NCBI RefSeq assembly: GCF_007830255.1
Contig: NZ_VLKG01000006.1
Location: forward strand, 1 to 64,000
Source: Azomonas agilis
Lineage (GTDB): Bacteria > Pseudomonadota > Gammaproteobacteria > Pseudomonadales > Pseudomonadaceae
Direction of reading: 5' to 3'
Length of the DNA stretch: 64,000 bases
Part shown: positions 44,932-52,944 of the stretch, one piece after another
Numbering within the stretch: position 1 is the stretch's first letter
Layout of the letters: each line of letters starts with the position of its first letter
Made by a program: the position numbers and the translations under genes
The notes under the pieces: model-generated
Told to the model about the DNA's origin: nothing
Seen by the model: only the letters and a program-made list of their open reading frames with translations
Database searches by the model: none

Positions 44932-45385
44932 GTTTAATTATCTCTTAATGACAGCAAAGGCAAGAAAAACAACTTTTATATAAAACCAATTTAGAGAGTT
45001 GCTTTTCGTCTTTTGAGTATCCGTTCTCGAGCTTTTATCTCCTCACGGTTATAAAAAATTTATACTAAGATAATAACTCATAAATCAATTTGCAACATTG
45101 GGCATCAAAAGTGCTCCTAAGCTTTTACAGTACCCACTCCCACCAGCAAGGTTAAATCGAAACAAATACGAACAAAAAGACATAAAAAAACAAAGCAATG
45201 TCAAAAAAATAATATATAAATACCAGCAAATGAGATTATTTCTCACAAAAAACCGGAAACTCCACTAAAGTATGCCGATGGCGACCTCGCTCATTAATTA
45301 TCCCGTCAGATAGACCCAGCAACAAAAAAAAGCCCGGATCTTTACGAGATCCGGGCTTTTTGTTTAAGCCGAAAATTGATTCAAT
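44932..45385. other. 454-bp AT-rich intergenic region
   Basis: No open frame with coding character. Very AT-rich (runs such as AAAAAAATAATATATAAATA) between the kinase-like gene and the second OprD porin, both on the minus strand. It contains the porin terminator at its right end (45327-45361) and presumably the kinase promoter at its left end. Together with the kinase gene it forms the AT-richest stretch of the window. Confidence 0.6.
45327..45361. terminator. Terminator of the second OprD porin
   Basis: AAAAGCCCGGATCT pairs with AGATCCGGGCTTTT around TTACG (arms 45328-45341 and 45347-45360), with a T-run on either strand. It lies 25 bp after the porin stop. Confidence 0.9.
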
Positions 45386-46639
45386 TTAGAGCAAAGGCAC
45401 TGTGTAACTGACAATCACACGGTTTTCGTCGATATCATTACCGGTCATATTGCTACGGAAAGTAGCATTACGCCATTTGAAACCTAGGTTTTTCAGCACA
45501 CCATCCTGGAAGACATAGCCGATATCGGTGTCACGTTCCCACTCTTTTCCCTTACGACTAACACCGCGATCAATATCATGACCACTGAGGTAACGAGTCA
45601 TGAAGGTCAAACCGGGAATACCCAAAGCAGCAAAGTCGTAGTCATAGCGCAGCTGCCAAGATTTTTCATCCGCGTTGGCGAAATCACCAATTTGAACGTA
45701 GTTGACCAAGTAGGGATCTGAAATCCCTAGATAGGCAAAACCAGTATCTCCGGTCATTTTTTGCAAGCCTAAGCTGAACTTATGGCTGTACATTTGGTAG
45801 GTAAACATAGCGCCCATGGCATCGTTATCCACGTTGGTACGGCCATCATCCGTAGAACGTGCGTAGCGCAAATCTGTCTTAATGGAATGCCCCGCCATGA
45901 TAGGCCAAGTGTGAATTAAGTTCAGCAAGTCTTGGCGATAGTTACCATCCAACTTAGCGTAGCTGTAAGAGGTTGATAAATTGCTGGTCCATTTATAATT
46001 GAAGCTAGCAAAGTCAAAACGGTCAGAAGGGTTAGCTCCTGTCACTCGCTTGCCTGCATTGTTCATATTAATTTTTTCAGAGCTGCTCTTATCGCGAGGA
46101 ACCTCACGGTTTAAACGTCCGATATTGATAGTAAGGTCTTTAATGTCTGTAGAGGTTAATTGAGCACCACGCCACATTTGCGGTAACAGACGACTATCGT
46201 TTGACATTAAAACCGGTACTTTAGGTATCAGTGTACCCACACGGAATATACTATTGGCATAACGCGCTTTCAGCGTTGCACCAAACTTACCGTATTCGTC
46301 TTTAGGATCACCGTCATTATCTACCTGTAATAGACCTGTGCCCGTATCCCCACGACCACTGTCTAACTTGACCCCTAATAGGCCGATAGCATCAATACCA
46401 AAGCCAACTGGGCCTTCAGTAAAGCCTGACTCATAGCGCAACAGGAAACCTTGCGCCCACTCAGCCGCTTTATTTTTAGTGGCTGTATCCTGACGAAAAT
46501 CACGGTTGAAATAGAAATTGCGTAACTCTAGTGTTGCTTTGCTGTCTTCAAAAAACGCAGCTTGAGATACAGAGGGAACGGCTAGAGTCATTCCCAAAGT
46601 CGCTAAAGCGATACCTCGGGCGATAGGGGTCTCGAGCAT
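45386..46639 (-). CDS. OprD-family outer-membrane porin (paralog)
   Basis: 417 residues, close in sequence to the porin at 32698. A signal peptide ends VPSVSQA, mature AFFEDSKATLELRNFYFNRD. Conserved blocks match the first porin almost word for word: GFGIDAIGLLGVKLDSGRG, DLRYARSTDDGRTNVDN, SLGLQKMTGDTGFAYLG, WRNATFRSN, VIVSYTVPLL. The loop regions differ, for example RQDTATKNKAAE versus RQPGGSAGQSKQDE, so substrate may differ. Start ATG 46639 has AGGAG. Its promoter region shows none of the TTTGTNACAAA sites of the first porin. Confidence 0.93.
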   Translation of the reverse strand: MLETPIARGIALATLGMTLAVPSVSQAAFFEDSKATLELRNFYFNRDFRQDTATKNKAAEWAQGFLLRYESGFTEGPVGFGIDAIGLLGVKLDSGRGDTGTGLLQVDNDGDPKDEYGKFGATLKARYANSIFRVGTLIPKVPVLMSNDSRLLPQMWRGAQLTSTDIKDLTINIGRLNREVPRDKSSSEKINMNNAGKRVTGANPSDRFDFASFNYKWTSNLSTSYSYAKLDGNYRQDLLNLIHTWPIMAGHSIKTDLRYARSTDDGRTNVDNDAMGAMFTYQMYSHKFSLGLQKMTGDTGFAYLGISDPYLVNYVQIGDFANADEKSWQLRYDYDFAALGIPGLTFMTRYLSGHDIDRGVSRKGKEWERDTDIGYVFQDGVLKNLGFKWRNATFRSNMTGNDIDENRVIVSYTVPLL

Positions 46640-46995
46640 TTATATACTCCTATTATTATGATGAATTCTCGTTGTCGCTCAAAACGAGCTAGGGAGAATG
46701 AATAAAATCTGATAACGAAACAAGCTTTTTCAGACTTTAGTATTTATACCCTGCTCGATAGATAGTAGCACTTATTTAGTAATACCATCTAAAAATAGCA
46801 CTGCTTAAGTCACTCATGATTAACATGTTGATTTTAAAGGATATCCACCAAAAGATCAAAAATTGATCAACCAAAATGGTTTTTATATGAATAAAAAACA
46901 ACAATACTTCATCTGCTCTAAATCAGTAGATAGAGCCAATATTTAGGGCTTAACGAACATATAAATCAACTCAAACCCATAACAAGAGTTAAAAG
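46640..46995. other. 356-bp intergenic region upstream of the second porin
   Basis: AT-rich and non-coding. It lies between the CAP-domain gene and the porin, both on the minus strand, and contains the porin promoter and a compact dyad at 46854-46868. No Fur or sigma-54 elements are recognised. Confidence 0.55.
46854..46868. promoter_or_regulatory. GATCAA/TTGATC dyad upstream of the second porin
   Basis: GATCAA-AAA-TTGATC is a 6-bp-arm dyad, overlapping a second palindrome TTGATCAA (46863-46870), and flanked by direct repeats ACCAAAA (46847-46853 and 46870-46876). It lies about 215 bp before the porin ATG, far for a repressor but possible for an activator. The role is inference. Confidence 0.4.
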
Positions 46996-47661
46996 TCAAT
47001 TCTGCAAAGGATTCAAGCAAAGAACATGTACCGACATATACCCATAGACCCTATGTGTCCCAGAAGCTAATCCTATAGTCCGGTAACGAGGATCAAAGAC
47101 ATTCTTGCGATGTCCGCGTCCTGAAACACCGTCATCAATCAGTAATTGAATAACGATGTCACGTACATTTTGGGGGCCATAACTGATATTTTCCCCACAA
47201 TAGGGCAGCACTCCGACTAAGAACTTTTGGGCTCGCTCAGTTGCCTGACTACCGTCCTTACCCTGATGACCCACCGCCCCTGTTTTGCTTTGATCTTGAA
47301 CATGATACAAGGCCGATAAGGACAAACAGCGCGATAAACTCAAGGGCATGACGGGTTTAACCTGTTTTAAAAATGCTAAGGTTTCCTCAATAACTGCCCG
47401 GCCCTCTTGAATTTTATAGAGCTTACCTGAACTGCGATAAAGGCCATCTGCCCCCAAATTAGAAAATTTATCCGCTACAATTTGCGCATAACTCATCGGC
47501 TGAGTTCTTGCTAGATTCAATTCAGCTAACATTTCCTGCTGTTGCTTATTGATAATTGCAGAGCACTGAGGATGTTGATCCTGAATAGGAGATAATGCGG
47601 CCTGCGCACCAAAGGCAACCCATGCCAACAAGAACAGCCAGAAAACGCTCAAACAATGCAT
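46996..47661 (-). CDS. Secreted CAP/SCP-domain protein
   Basis: 221 residues with a signal peptide (MHCLSVFWLFLLAWVAFGAQA). CAP-domain features: LNLARTQPMSYAQIV at the start, ALYHVQDQSKTGAVGHQGKDGS with the first His, PYCGENISYGP with the Glu, and GRGHRKNVFDPRYRTIGLAS with the second His, so the CAP cavity His/Glu set is present. Cysteines are near each end, so disulfides are likely. Bacterial CAP proteins are mostly uncharacterised; a periplasmic or extracellular role is likely. Confidence 0.86.
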   Translation of the reverse strand: MHCLSVFWLFLLAWVAFGAQAALSPIQDQHPQCSAIINKQQQEMLAELNLARTQPMSYAQIVADKFSNLGADGLYRSSGKLYKIQEGRAVIEETLAFLKQVKPVMPLSLSRCLSLSALYHVQDQSKTGAVGHQGKDGSQATERAQKFLVGVLPYCGENISYGPQNVRDIVIQLLIDDGVSGRGHRKNVFDPRYRTIGLASGTHRVYGYMSVHVLCLNPLQN

Positions 47662-47708
47662 AAAATCAGCAAAGGTCGGTTAAACAAGCGGCTTACTGTA
47701 CTGGGCTT

Positions 47709-47727
47709 TAACTGTAAAATACAGTTA
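47709..47727. promoter_or_regulatory. TAACTGTA/TACAGTTA dyad in the CAP-moxR intergenic region
   Basis: TAACTGTA (47709-47716) and TACAGTTA (47720-47727) are perfect inverted repeats with a 3-nt spacer between the divergent CAP and moxR genes. A LexA site is unlikely because the CTG-CAG spacing is 7 rather than 10. Unknown operator. Confidence 0.42.
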
Positions 47728-47836
47728 TAAAGCAATGAGTTACACTTAAACCCTAGCTCTACGCCGGTACGAGGCATCCTATCAGCCTCTAGCACCCAAG
47801 CTACATCGTTCATTCGCTCCAGTCTGAGGTTGGAAC

Positions 47837-48796
47837 ATGACACACCGCGAAGCGGTCATTGCGCTTAAGCTCCAGTTATCCAATCGAATTTTAGGCCAAG
47901 AGCGGCTGGTGGAGCGTTTACTGATTGCACTATTGGCGGATGGCCATTTGTTGGTGGAAGGAGCTCCCGGATTAGCCAAAACCCGTGCGATTAAAGAATT
48001 AGCCGAAGGAGTTGAAGCTGAGTTTCACCGCATCCAATTCACCCCGGACTTGCTGCCTGCCGACATCACTGGCACCGAAATCTATCGGCAGGAAACCGGT
48101 AGTTTTGTCTTTCAGCCGGGGCCCATCTTTCATAACTTGCTGCTGGCGGATGAAATCAACCGCGCTCCTGCTAAGGTACAATCTGCACTCTTAGAAGCTA
48201 TGGCAGAGCGGCAAGTCAGTGTAGGGCGCACCACCTATAACCTCTCGCCCTTATTCTTAGTCATGGCTACCCAAAACCCCATTGAGCAGGAAGGAACCTA
48301 CCCCCTGCCCGAAGCACAGATGGATCGGTTTCTATTACACGTCAAAATCAGTTATCCCGATGCCAGTGTAGAACGACGTATTTTGCAGCAAGCCCGTCAA
48401 GAAGCCTTGCAAGCGTCCAAGACCTCCGAGCCACTGCTGAGCCAATCCACCATCTTTGCCGCCCGCCACGAGGTGCTGAATTTGTATATGGCCGATGCCG
48501 TGGAAGAATATTTAGTGCAACTGATTATGGCCACTCGCACCCCTTCAAAATTCGATGCTGAATTAGCCGAATGGATTGATTACGGAGCCAGCCCACGCGC
48601 TAGTATTGCTTTAGATCGCTGCGCTCGTGCCCACGCTTGGCTAGCTGGTCGTGACTTTGTCAGTCCTGAAGACATTCAGGCGATGCTGTTTGACGTACTC
48701 CGCCACCGTTTGATCTTATCCTTTGAAGCCGAAGCTTCTGGTATAGATCAAGACCGAGTGGTGCAACGCATTTTGGACGTGGTTGCCGTGGCATGA
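47837..48796 (+). CDS. MoxR-family AAA+ ATPase
   Basis: 319 residues, first gene of a six-gene operon (MoxR-DUF58-DUF4381-BatA-BatB/C-BatD). MoxR ATPases act as chaperones that work with VWA proteins. Walker A GAPGLAKT (about 42-49), Walker B LLADEINR (about 102-109), sensor ATQNPIEQEGTYPLPEAQMDRF including the arginine finger region. GAGG 6 nt before the ATG. The stop overlaps the next start as ATGA. Confidence 0.94.
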   Translation: MTHREAVIALKLQLSNRILGQERLVERLLIALLADGHLLVEGAPGLAKTRAIKELAEGVEAEFHRIQFTPDLLPADITGTEIYRQETGSFVFQPGPIFHNLLLADEINRAPAKVQSALLEAMAERQVSVGRTTYNLSPLFLVMATQNPIEQEGTYPLPEAQMDRFLLHVKISYPDASVERRILQQARQEALQASKTSEPLLSQSTIFAARHEVLNLYMADAVEEYLVQLIMATRTPSKFDAELAEWIDYGASPRASIALDRCARAHAWLAGRDFVSPEDIQAMLFDVLRHRLILSFEAEASGIDQDRVVQRILDVVAVA

Positions 48797-49737
48797 TGAC
48801 TCCCTGCATTGAGGGTGTTACCACCAACTTGAGTGAACTCATTGCCCTACGCCAACACATACATAAGATTCCTCTGTTTTCCACCCCGCAGCGCCGTAGT
48901 CTGCTGCTGGGCCATCACCATGCACGTTTACGCGGACGAGGGGTAGATTTTGATCAGGTTCGACCCTATCAGGTGGGGGATGATGTTCGTCACGTTGATT
49001 GGCGTGTTACAGCCAGAACCCGTGAACCCCATACCAAAATCTTCCATGAAGAGCGGGAGCGCCCTATTTATTTGCTGGTGGAACAAAGCCCTCGTTTATT
49101 TTTTGGGACGCAACGGCAGTTTAAGTCAGTCTTAGCTGCCCAAGCCGCAGCGCTCATCGGTTGGGTTGCTTTAGAGCACTGTGATCGTGTCGGCGGGCTG
49201 GTATTTTCTCAGCACCAGCATCAGGAGGTTCGCCCTCGTCGTCGCCAACACAGCTTATTGCAGTTTCTGCAATGTCTGGCCCAAGCAAATCAGCAGTTAG
49301 CCCAACCGCTCTCCTCCACTACAGCATCCAGTACAACGGATAGCCTAAGCTTTGCCCTGCATCGCACCCGGGAAGTGTTACGTCCCGGCAGTTTGGTCGT
49401 TCTTTTGTGTGACGAAAGAGCATTAACAGATTTGGCAGAACAACAACTCAAACTGCTTGGCCGACACCTTGATCTTTTGCTATTGCCCTTATCCGATCCT
49501 CTGGATCACAGATTACCTAGAGCCGGTCTCTTAGACTTCACCGAGCAGGATTCTTACCTATCTTTAAATACACATGATCGTAGTGTACGCAACCGCTACC
49601 GCCGATACGCAGAAGCGCGTCAGCAGCGTTGGGTACAACTGGCCCACCAACTCAATACGCCCCATCTGCCCCTAAGTACCCAAAGAGGTGTCATTGAGCA
49701 GCTACACGACTATCTAACCTCTACTTTGGGAGCCTAA
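48793..49737 (+). CDS. DUF58 protein of the MoxR-Bat operon
   Basis: 314 residues; overlaps moxR by 4 nt (ATGA). The DUF58 signature is intact: RGRGVDFDQVRPYQVGDDVRHVDWRVTARTREPHTKIFHEERE (key residues R-Y-DD-R-D-W-TAR), followed by a VWA-like C-terminal fold (YLLVEQSPRLFF, VVLLCDERALT). DUF58 proteins occur with MoxR and VWA proteins in nearly all such operons and are thought to be their MoxR-linked client or adaptor. Confidence 0.92.
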   Translation: MMTPCIEGVTTNLSELIALRQHIHKIPLFSTPQRRSLLLGHHHARLRGRGVDFDQVRPYQVGDDVRHVDWRVTARTREPHTKIFHEERERPIYLLVEQSPRLFFGTQRQFKSVLAAQAAALIGWVALEHCDRVGGLVFSQHQHQEVRPRRRQHSLLQFLQCLAQANQQLAQPLSSTTASSTTDSLSFALHRTREVLRPGSLVVLLCDERALTDLAEQQLKLLGRHLDLLLLPLSDPLDHRLPRAGLLDFTEQDSYLSLNTHDRSVRNRYRRYAEARQQRWVQLAHQLNTPHLPLSTQRGVIEQLHDYLTSTLGA

Positions 49738-49740
49738 CGC

Positions 49741-50259
49741 TTGGACAGGACGACCCAATTAGCGCCCCTGATCATACCTGCTCCACCTGGCTTTTGGCCT
49801 TTAGCGCCCGGTTGGTGGCTATTAATTTGCATTGCGCTGTTTAGCGTGGCTGGGTTAGGTATGATTTATTATCGAAAACGGCATAGGGATACACTGCTGG
49901 TTGAGACAACCTCAGAGGCTCAAACGCTCGTTGACCCCTTAGAGCAACTACGCCAAACCGCCCTAGAGGAATTCCACCAACTTGATCGCCCCTTGGCTGG
50001 AGCACCAGCCAGTCAGTGGCTACAACAGATTAATGCCCTATTAAAACGCATCAGCCGTATCCGTTACCCCAATGCTAACCCCCATACCCTCAGCGGGCGT
50101 GCTTGGTTGGCATTCCTAGATAGCCGCTGCCCTGCGGCAGGTTTAACCCGTTGGATGATTTTGGTTGAAGGCGCTTATCGCACCGAATGTCGCCTCGATC
50201 AACGATCTATTGATGGGTTGTCACAAGCAATCTGCACTTGGATACAGAAACATGCTTGA
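49741..50259 (+). CDS. DUF4381 single-pass membrane protein
   Basis: 172 residues. Start TTG 49741, with GGGAG 9 nt upstream in the previous gene's last codons; no ATG is suitable. After a proline-rich start (LAPLIIPAPPGFWPLAPGW) one transmembrane helix (WWLLICIALFSVAGLGMIYY) is followed by a cytoplasmic helical domain with LNALLKRISRIRYPNANPHTLSGRAWLAFLD. DUF4381 proteins sit in this place in Pseudomonas Bat operons. The next gene starts 8 nt before its stop. Confidence 0.85.
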   Translation: MDRTTQLAPLIIPAPPGFWPLAPGWWLLICIALFSVAGLGMIYYRKRHRDTLLVETTSEAQTLVDPLEQLRQTALEEFHQLDRPLAGAPASQWLQQINALLKRISRIRYPNANPHTLSGRAWLAFLDSRCPAAGLTRWMILVEGAYRTECRLDQRSIDGLSQAICTWIQKHA

Positions 50260-51238
50260 GTTCGCTTGGCCTTGGATATTGTGTGCCCTGCCGCTACCTT
50301 GGATACTGCGAACACTGCTTCCTGCAGCTCAGGAAAGACAGGCCGCACTACGCATCAGCTTTTTAGCTGAGCTGGAGCATATCAGTAGGCACAATAAGCA
50401 GCGTCGATCCTCATTTCGTTATCTATGGCGTAAACACCTGCCTTTCATATTGGTTTGGACTCTGCTCGTACTGGCAGCAGCTCGACCTCAAATTTTAGGC
50501 GAATGGTTACCGCGCAACACCACAGGACGGGATTTGCTACTGGCTGTTGATATCTCTGGCTCAATGGATACTCCGGATCTGCTGTGGCAAGGAGAGTCGA
50601 TTACGCGCCTAGAATGGGTTAAGCAACTTTTTGGGGACTTTATTGAAAGTCGCTTAGGAGATCGAATCGGTCTTATCCTGTTTGGCAGTCAAGCCTACGT
50701 ACAAGCTCCCTTAACTTTTGACCATACAACCCTGCGGCGTTGGTTGAGTGAAGTTCAAGTGGGATTAGCAGGGCAGAATACGGCTATTGGTGAGGCTATT
50801 GGTTTAACCGTTAAAAGATTACGCGAAGTATCAGAACATCAGCGCTTAGTTATTTTGATCAGTGATGGAGCCAATAACGCTGGTCAAGTAGATCCTATAC
50901 GAGCCGCTCGATTCGCAGCCGCAGAACAAATACGCATCTATTGCATCAATATTCTGCCCCCTGCCGCTCCTAACGATGAGTCATATCTGGATGAGGCTTT
51001 ATTACAGAACATAGCCACTTTAACGGGTGGTCAGTACTTTAGCGTTCAATCCACTGAAGATTTACAAGATGTCAATGCCCTCCTCAATCAATTAGAACCC
51101 GTCCTTAAGCAAAGTTTAAATCAACGGGCTATTCAGCCTTTGTATCACTGGCCTTTAGCGATTGCTTTCCTGAGCAGTATGCTATTAGCAGCTCAGTACC
51201 TTTGGCTTCGGCGAATTAAGACCTCATCAAAAATATGA
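50252..51238 (+). CDS. BatA-like VWA-domain membrane protein
   Basis: 328 residues from ATG 50252 (MLEFAWPWILCALPLPWIL); longer frames would lie inside DUF4381. TM1 about 3-20, TM2 about 65-82, VWA domain about 95-280 with complete MIDAS DISGSMD, GQNTAIGEAIG (Thr) and LVILISDGANN (Asp), then TM3 near the C-terminus. Bat proteins work as inner-membrane VWA scaffolds with MoxR and periplasmic partners. It overlaps the previous gene by 8 nt and the next by 4 nt. Confidence 0.92.
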   Translation: MLEFAWPWILCALPLPWILRTLLPAAQERQAALRISFLAELEHISRHNKQRRSSFRYLWRKHLPFILVWTLLVLAAARPQILGEWLPRNTTGRDLLLAVDISGSMDTPDLLWQGESITRLEWVKQLFGDFIESRLGDRIGLILFGSQAYVQAPLTFDHTTLRRWLSEVQVGLAGQNTAIGEAIGLTVKRLREVSEHQRLVILISDGANNAGQVDPIRAARFAAAEQIRIYCINILPPAAPNDESYLDEALLQNIATLTGGQYFSVQSTEDLQDVNALLNQLEPVLKQSLNQRAIQPLYHWPLAIAFLSSMLLAAQYLWLRRIKTSSKI

Positions 51239-52944
51239 TCAATCTTGGCTATTCATTCAGTCGCCCAGAGTGGTTGCTGATGTTACCTCCGAGCCTATGG
51301 CTACTCTGGCATCTGAACCAAGCTAAACCCCAGAACAGCCCTTGGTATCAGTTGTTACCTCCCCACAGCCAAGTCATGCTATTAACGGGGGCAACAGACC
51401 AGAATCATCGCCGCTGGTCTGTACTTTTACTGGGTTTAAGCTGGTTGCTGAGCCTAATTGCACTGGCAGGCCCAAGCCAACAGCAAGCAAATTCCGGACA
51501 AAAGGTTAGCCAAGCTGATCCTTTAGTCGTGATTTTAGAAATGACTCCTGAACTGTACGCCACTGATACCCTGCCAACCCGTTTACAACGAGCACAGCAT
51601 AAGCTGTTGGATATACTGCGTCTTCGTCAGGGGGCTCAAACAGGCATTGTCGTGTTTGCTGGAAGTGCCCATACCCTAGTTCCACTCTCCAACGACATCG
51701 CAACCATCCAAAACTTGCTGGAAGGCCTAACCCCTGAACTGATGCCTGTCCCTGGGCATCAGGCTGATTTGGGCATACAAAAGGCCCTCGAATTGCTGGA
51801 TCAGACACAACTAGGGCAAGGACGTTTGCTATTAGTAACGACAAGCTTGAACAGCCAAGAGCGTAACCAGATTCGCAAACTACTCAAAAACCGCCCCGAG
51901 TCCTTGAGTATTTTAGGAGTAGGTACTGAGCAAGGAGCGCCCATCCTAGCCAAAAAAGAGGGACATTTTCAGCTAGACCCTCAGGGAAATGTCCTAGTTT
52001 CCCGTTTAGATGCTCAGGGGTTGGAACGCTTTGCCCAAGAGCATCAGGGCCGCTATCAAAGCCTATCCCTAGATGATCGTGATCTACAGGGGCTTAATGT
52101 CTTATCCAGCTCTCCCTTAAGCGCAGCACCCCAAAAGACTTCAGGGAGTGGATGGCAAGATCAAGGGCACTGGCTGCTCTTACCTCTATTGGTCATCGCC
52201 GCTTTGGGGGCACGCAAAGGTTGGCTGTTTTGCCTCCTGCCGCTGTGTGTACTGATGCCAGCCTCTGCTAAAGCTTCCGAATGGTCTTGGCAGCACCTAT
52301 GGCAACATCCTGATCAACAGGCATACCAACTACTGCAACAGCACCAACCTGAGGCAGCCGCCTCAGTATTTGAAAATAGCCAATGGCGAGGAATCGCTTA
52401 TTACCAAGCTGGACTCTATGCCCAAGCAGCGGCTGCTTTTGCCCAAATGGATACAACTGATGCCCATTACAATCGTGGTAACGCCCTAGCCCTAAGTGGA
52501 CAACTGGAAGCGGCGTTGACAGCCTATGACCAAGCCTTAGCACAACAACCTGATCTAATACCCGCTCGCTACAACCGCAAAATAGTGGAGCAATGGATTC
52601 AAGTGTCTGCTGACCCCGCCAATCAAATGGCTTTAGAGTCGCCTATAGAGTCTGTCAGCAACAGCCCAAATACCCTCTTTCCTTCAACCCAAAGGTCAAT
52701 CAGCCAAGCTCAAGCCTCAGACTCAAGCTTGACTGCTCAGACTAAATCCGCACAGCTCGCCCTTGGCCTCATGGATGGCCCAGTCAATAGCCTAAACGCA
52801 GAAACACCTCTCTATTCCTCTGAATCGCAATTGCCACAACAGCAACAGAGTTTGGAACAGTGGCTACGCCGTATTCCCGATAACCCCAGTGAACTGCTGC
52901 GGAGAAAATTTTTGTATGAGCAGCAAGAACGCCAACATCCTTAA
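51235..52944 (+). CDS. BatB/BatC-like VWA-TPR fusion with degenerate MIDAS
   Basis: 569 residues: TMs about 13-28 and 63-78, a VWA domain about 95-280, TMs about 310-345, a periplasmic TPR module about 365-460 (AHYNRGNALALSGQLEAALTAYDQALAQQPDLIPARYNRK), and a low-complexity Gln/Ser-rich tail. The MIDAS is degenerate: VVILEMTPELYATD stands where DxSxS is expected (Glu102, Thr104, Glu106), so metal binding looks lost. It lies 4 nt into the previous gene and overlaps batD by 29 nt. Together with BatA this is the usual BatA/BatB pair; partner function is structural inference. Confidence 0.88.
   Translation: MINLGYSFSRPEWLLMLPPSLWLLWHLNQAKPQNSPWYQLLPPHSQVMLLTGATDQNHRRWSVLLLGLSWLLSLIALAGPSQQQANSGQKVSQADPLVVILEMTPELYATDTLPTRLQRAQHKLLDILRLRQGAQTGIVVFAGSAHTLVPLSNDIATIQNLLEGLTPELMPVPGHQADLGIQKALELLDQTQLGQGRLLLVTTSLNSQERNQIRKLLKNRPESLSILGVGTEQGAPILAKKEGHFQLDPQGNVLVSRLDAQGLERFAQEHQGRYQSLSLDDRDLQGLNVLSSSPLSAAPQKTSGSGWQDQGHWLLLPLLVIAALGARKGWLFCLLPLCVLMPASAKASEWSWQHLWQHPDQQAYQLLQQHQPEAAASVFENSQWRGIAYYQAGLYAQAAAAFAQMDTTDAHYNRGNALALSGQLEAALTAYDQALAQQPDLIPARYNRKIVEQWIQVSADPANQMALESPIESVSNSPNTLFPSTQRSISQAQASDSSLTAQTKSAQLALGLMDGPVNSLNAETPLYSSESQLPQQQQSLEQWLRRIPDNPSELLRRKFLYEQQERQHP

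Noticed and set aside
47709-47727. LexA (SOS) box between CAP and MoxR genes
   Set aside because: CTG and CAG are 7 bases apart instead of 10, so the LexA consensus is not met.
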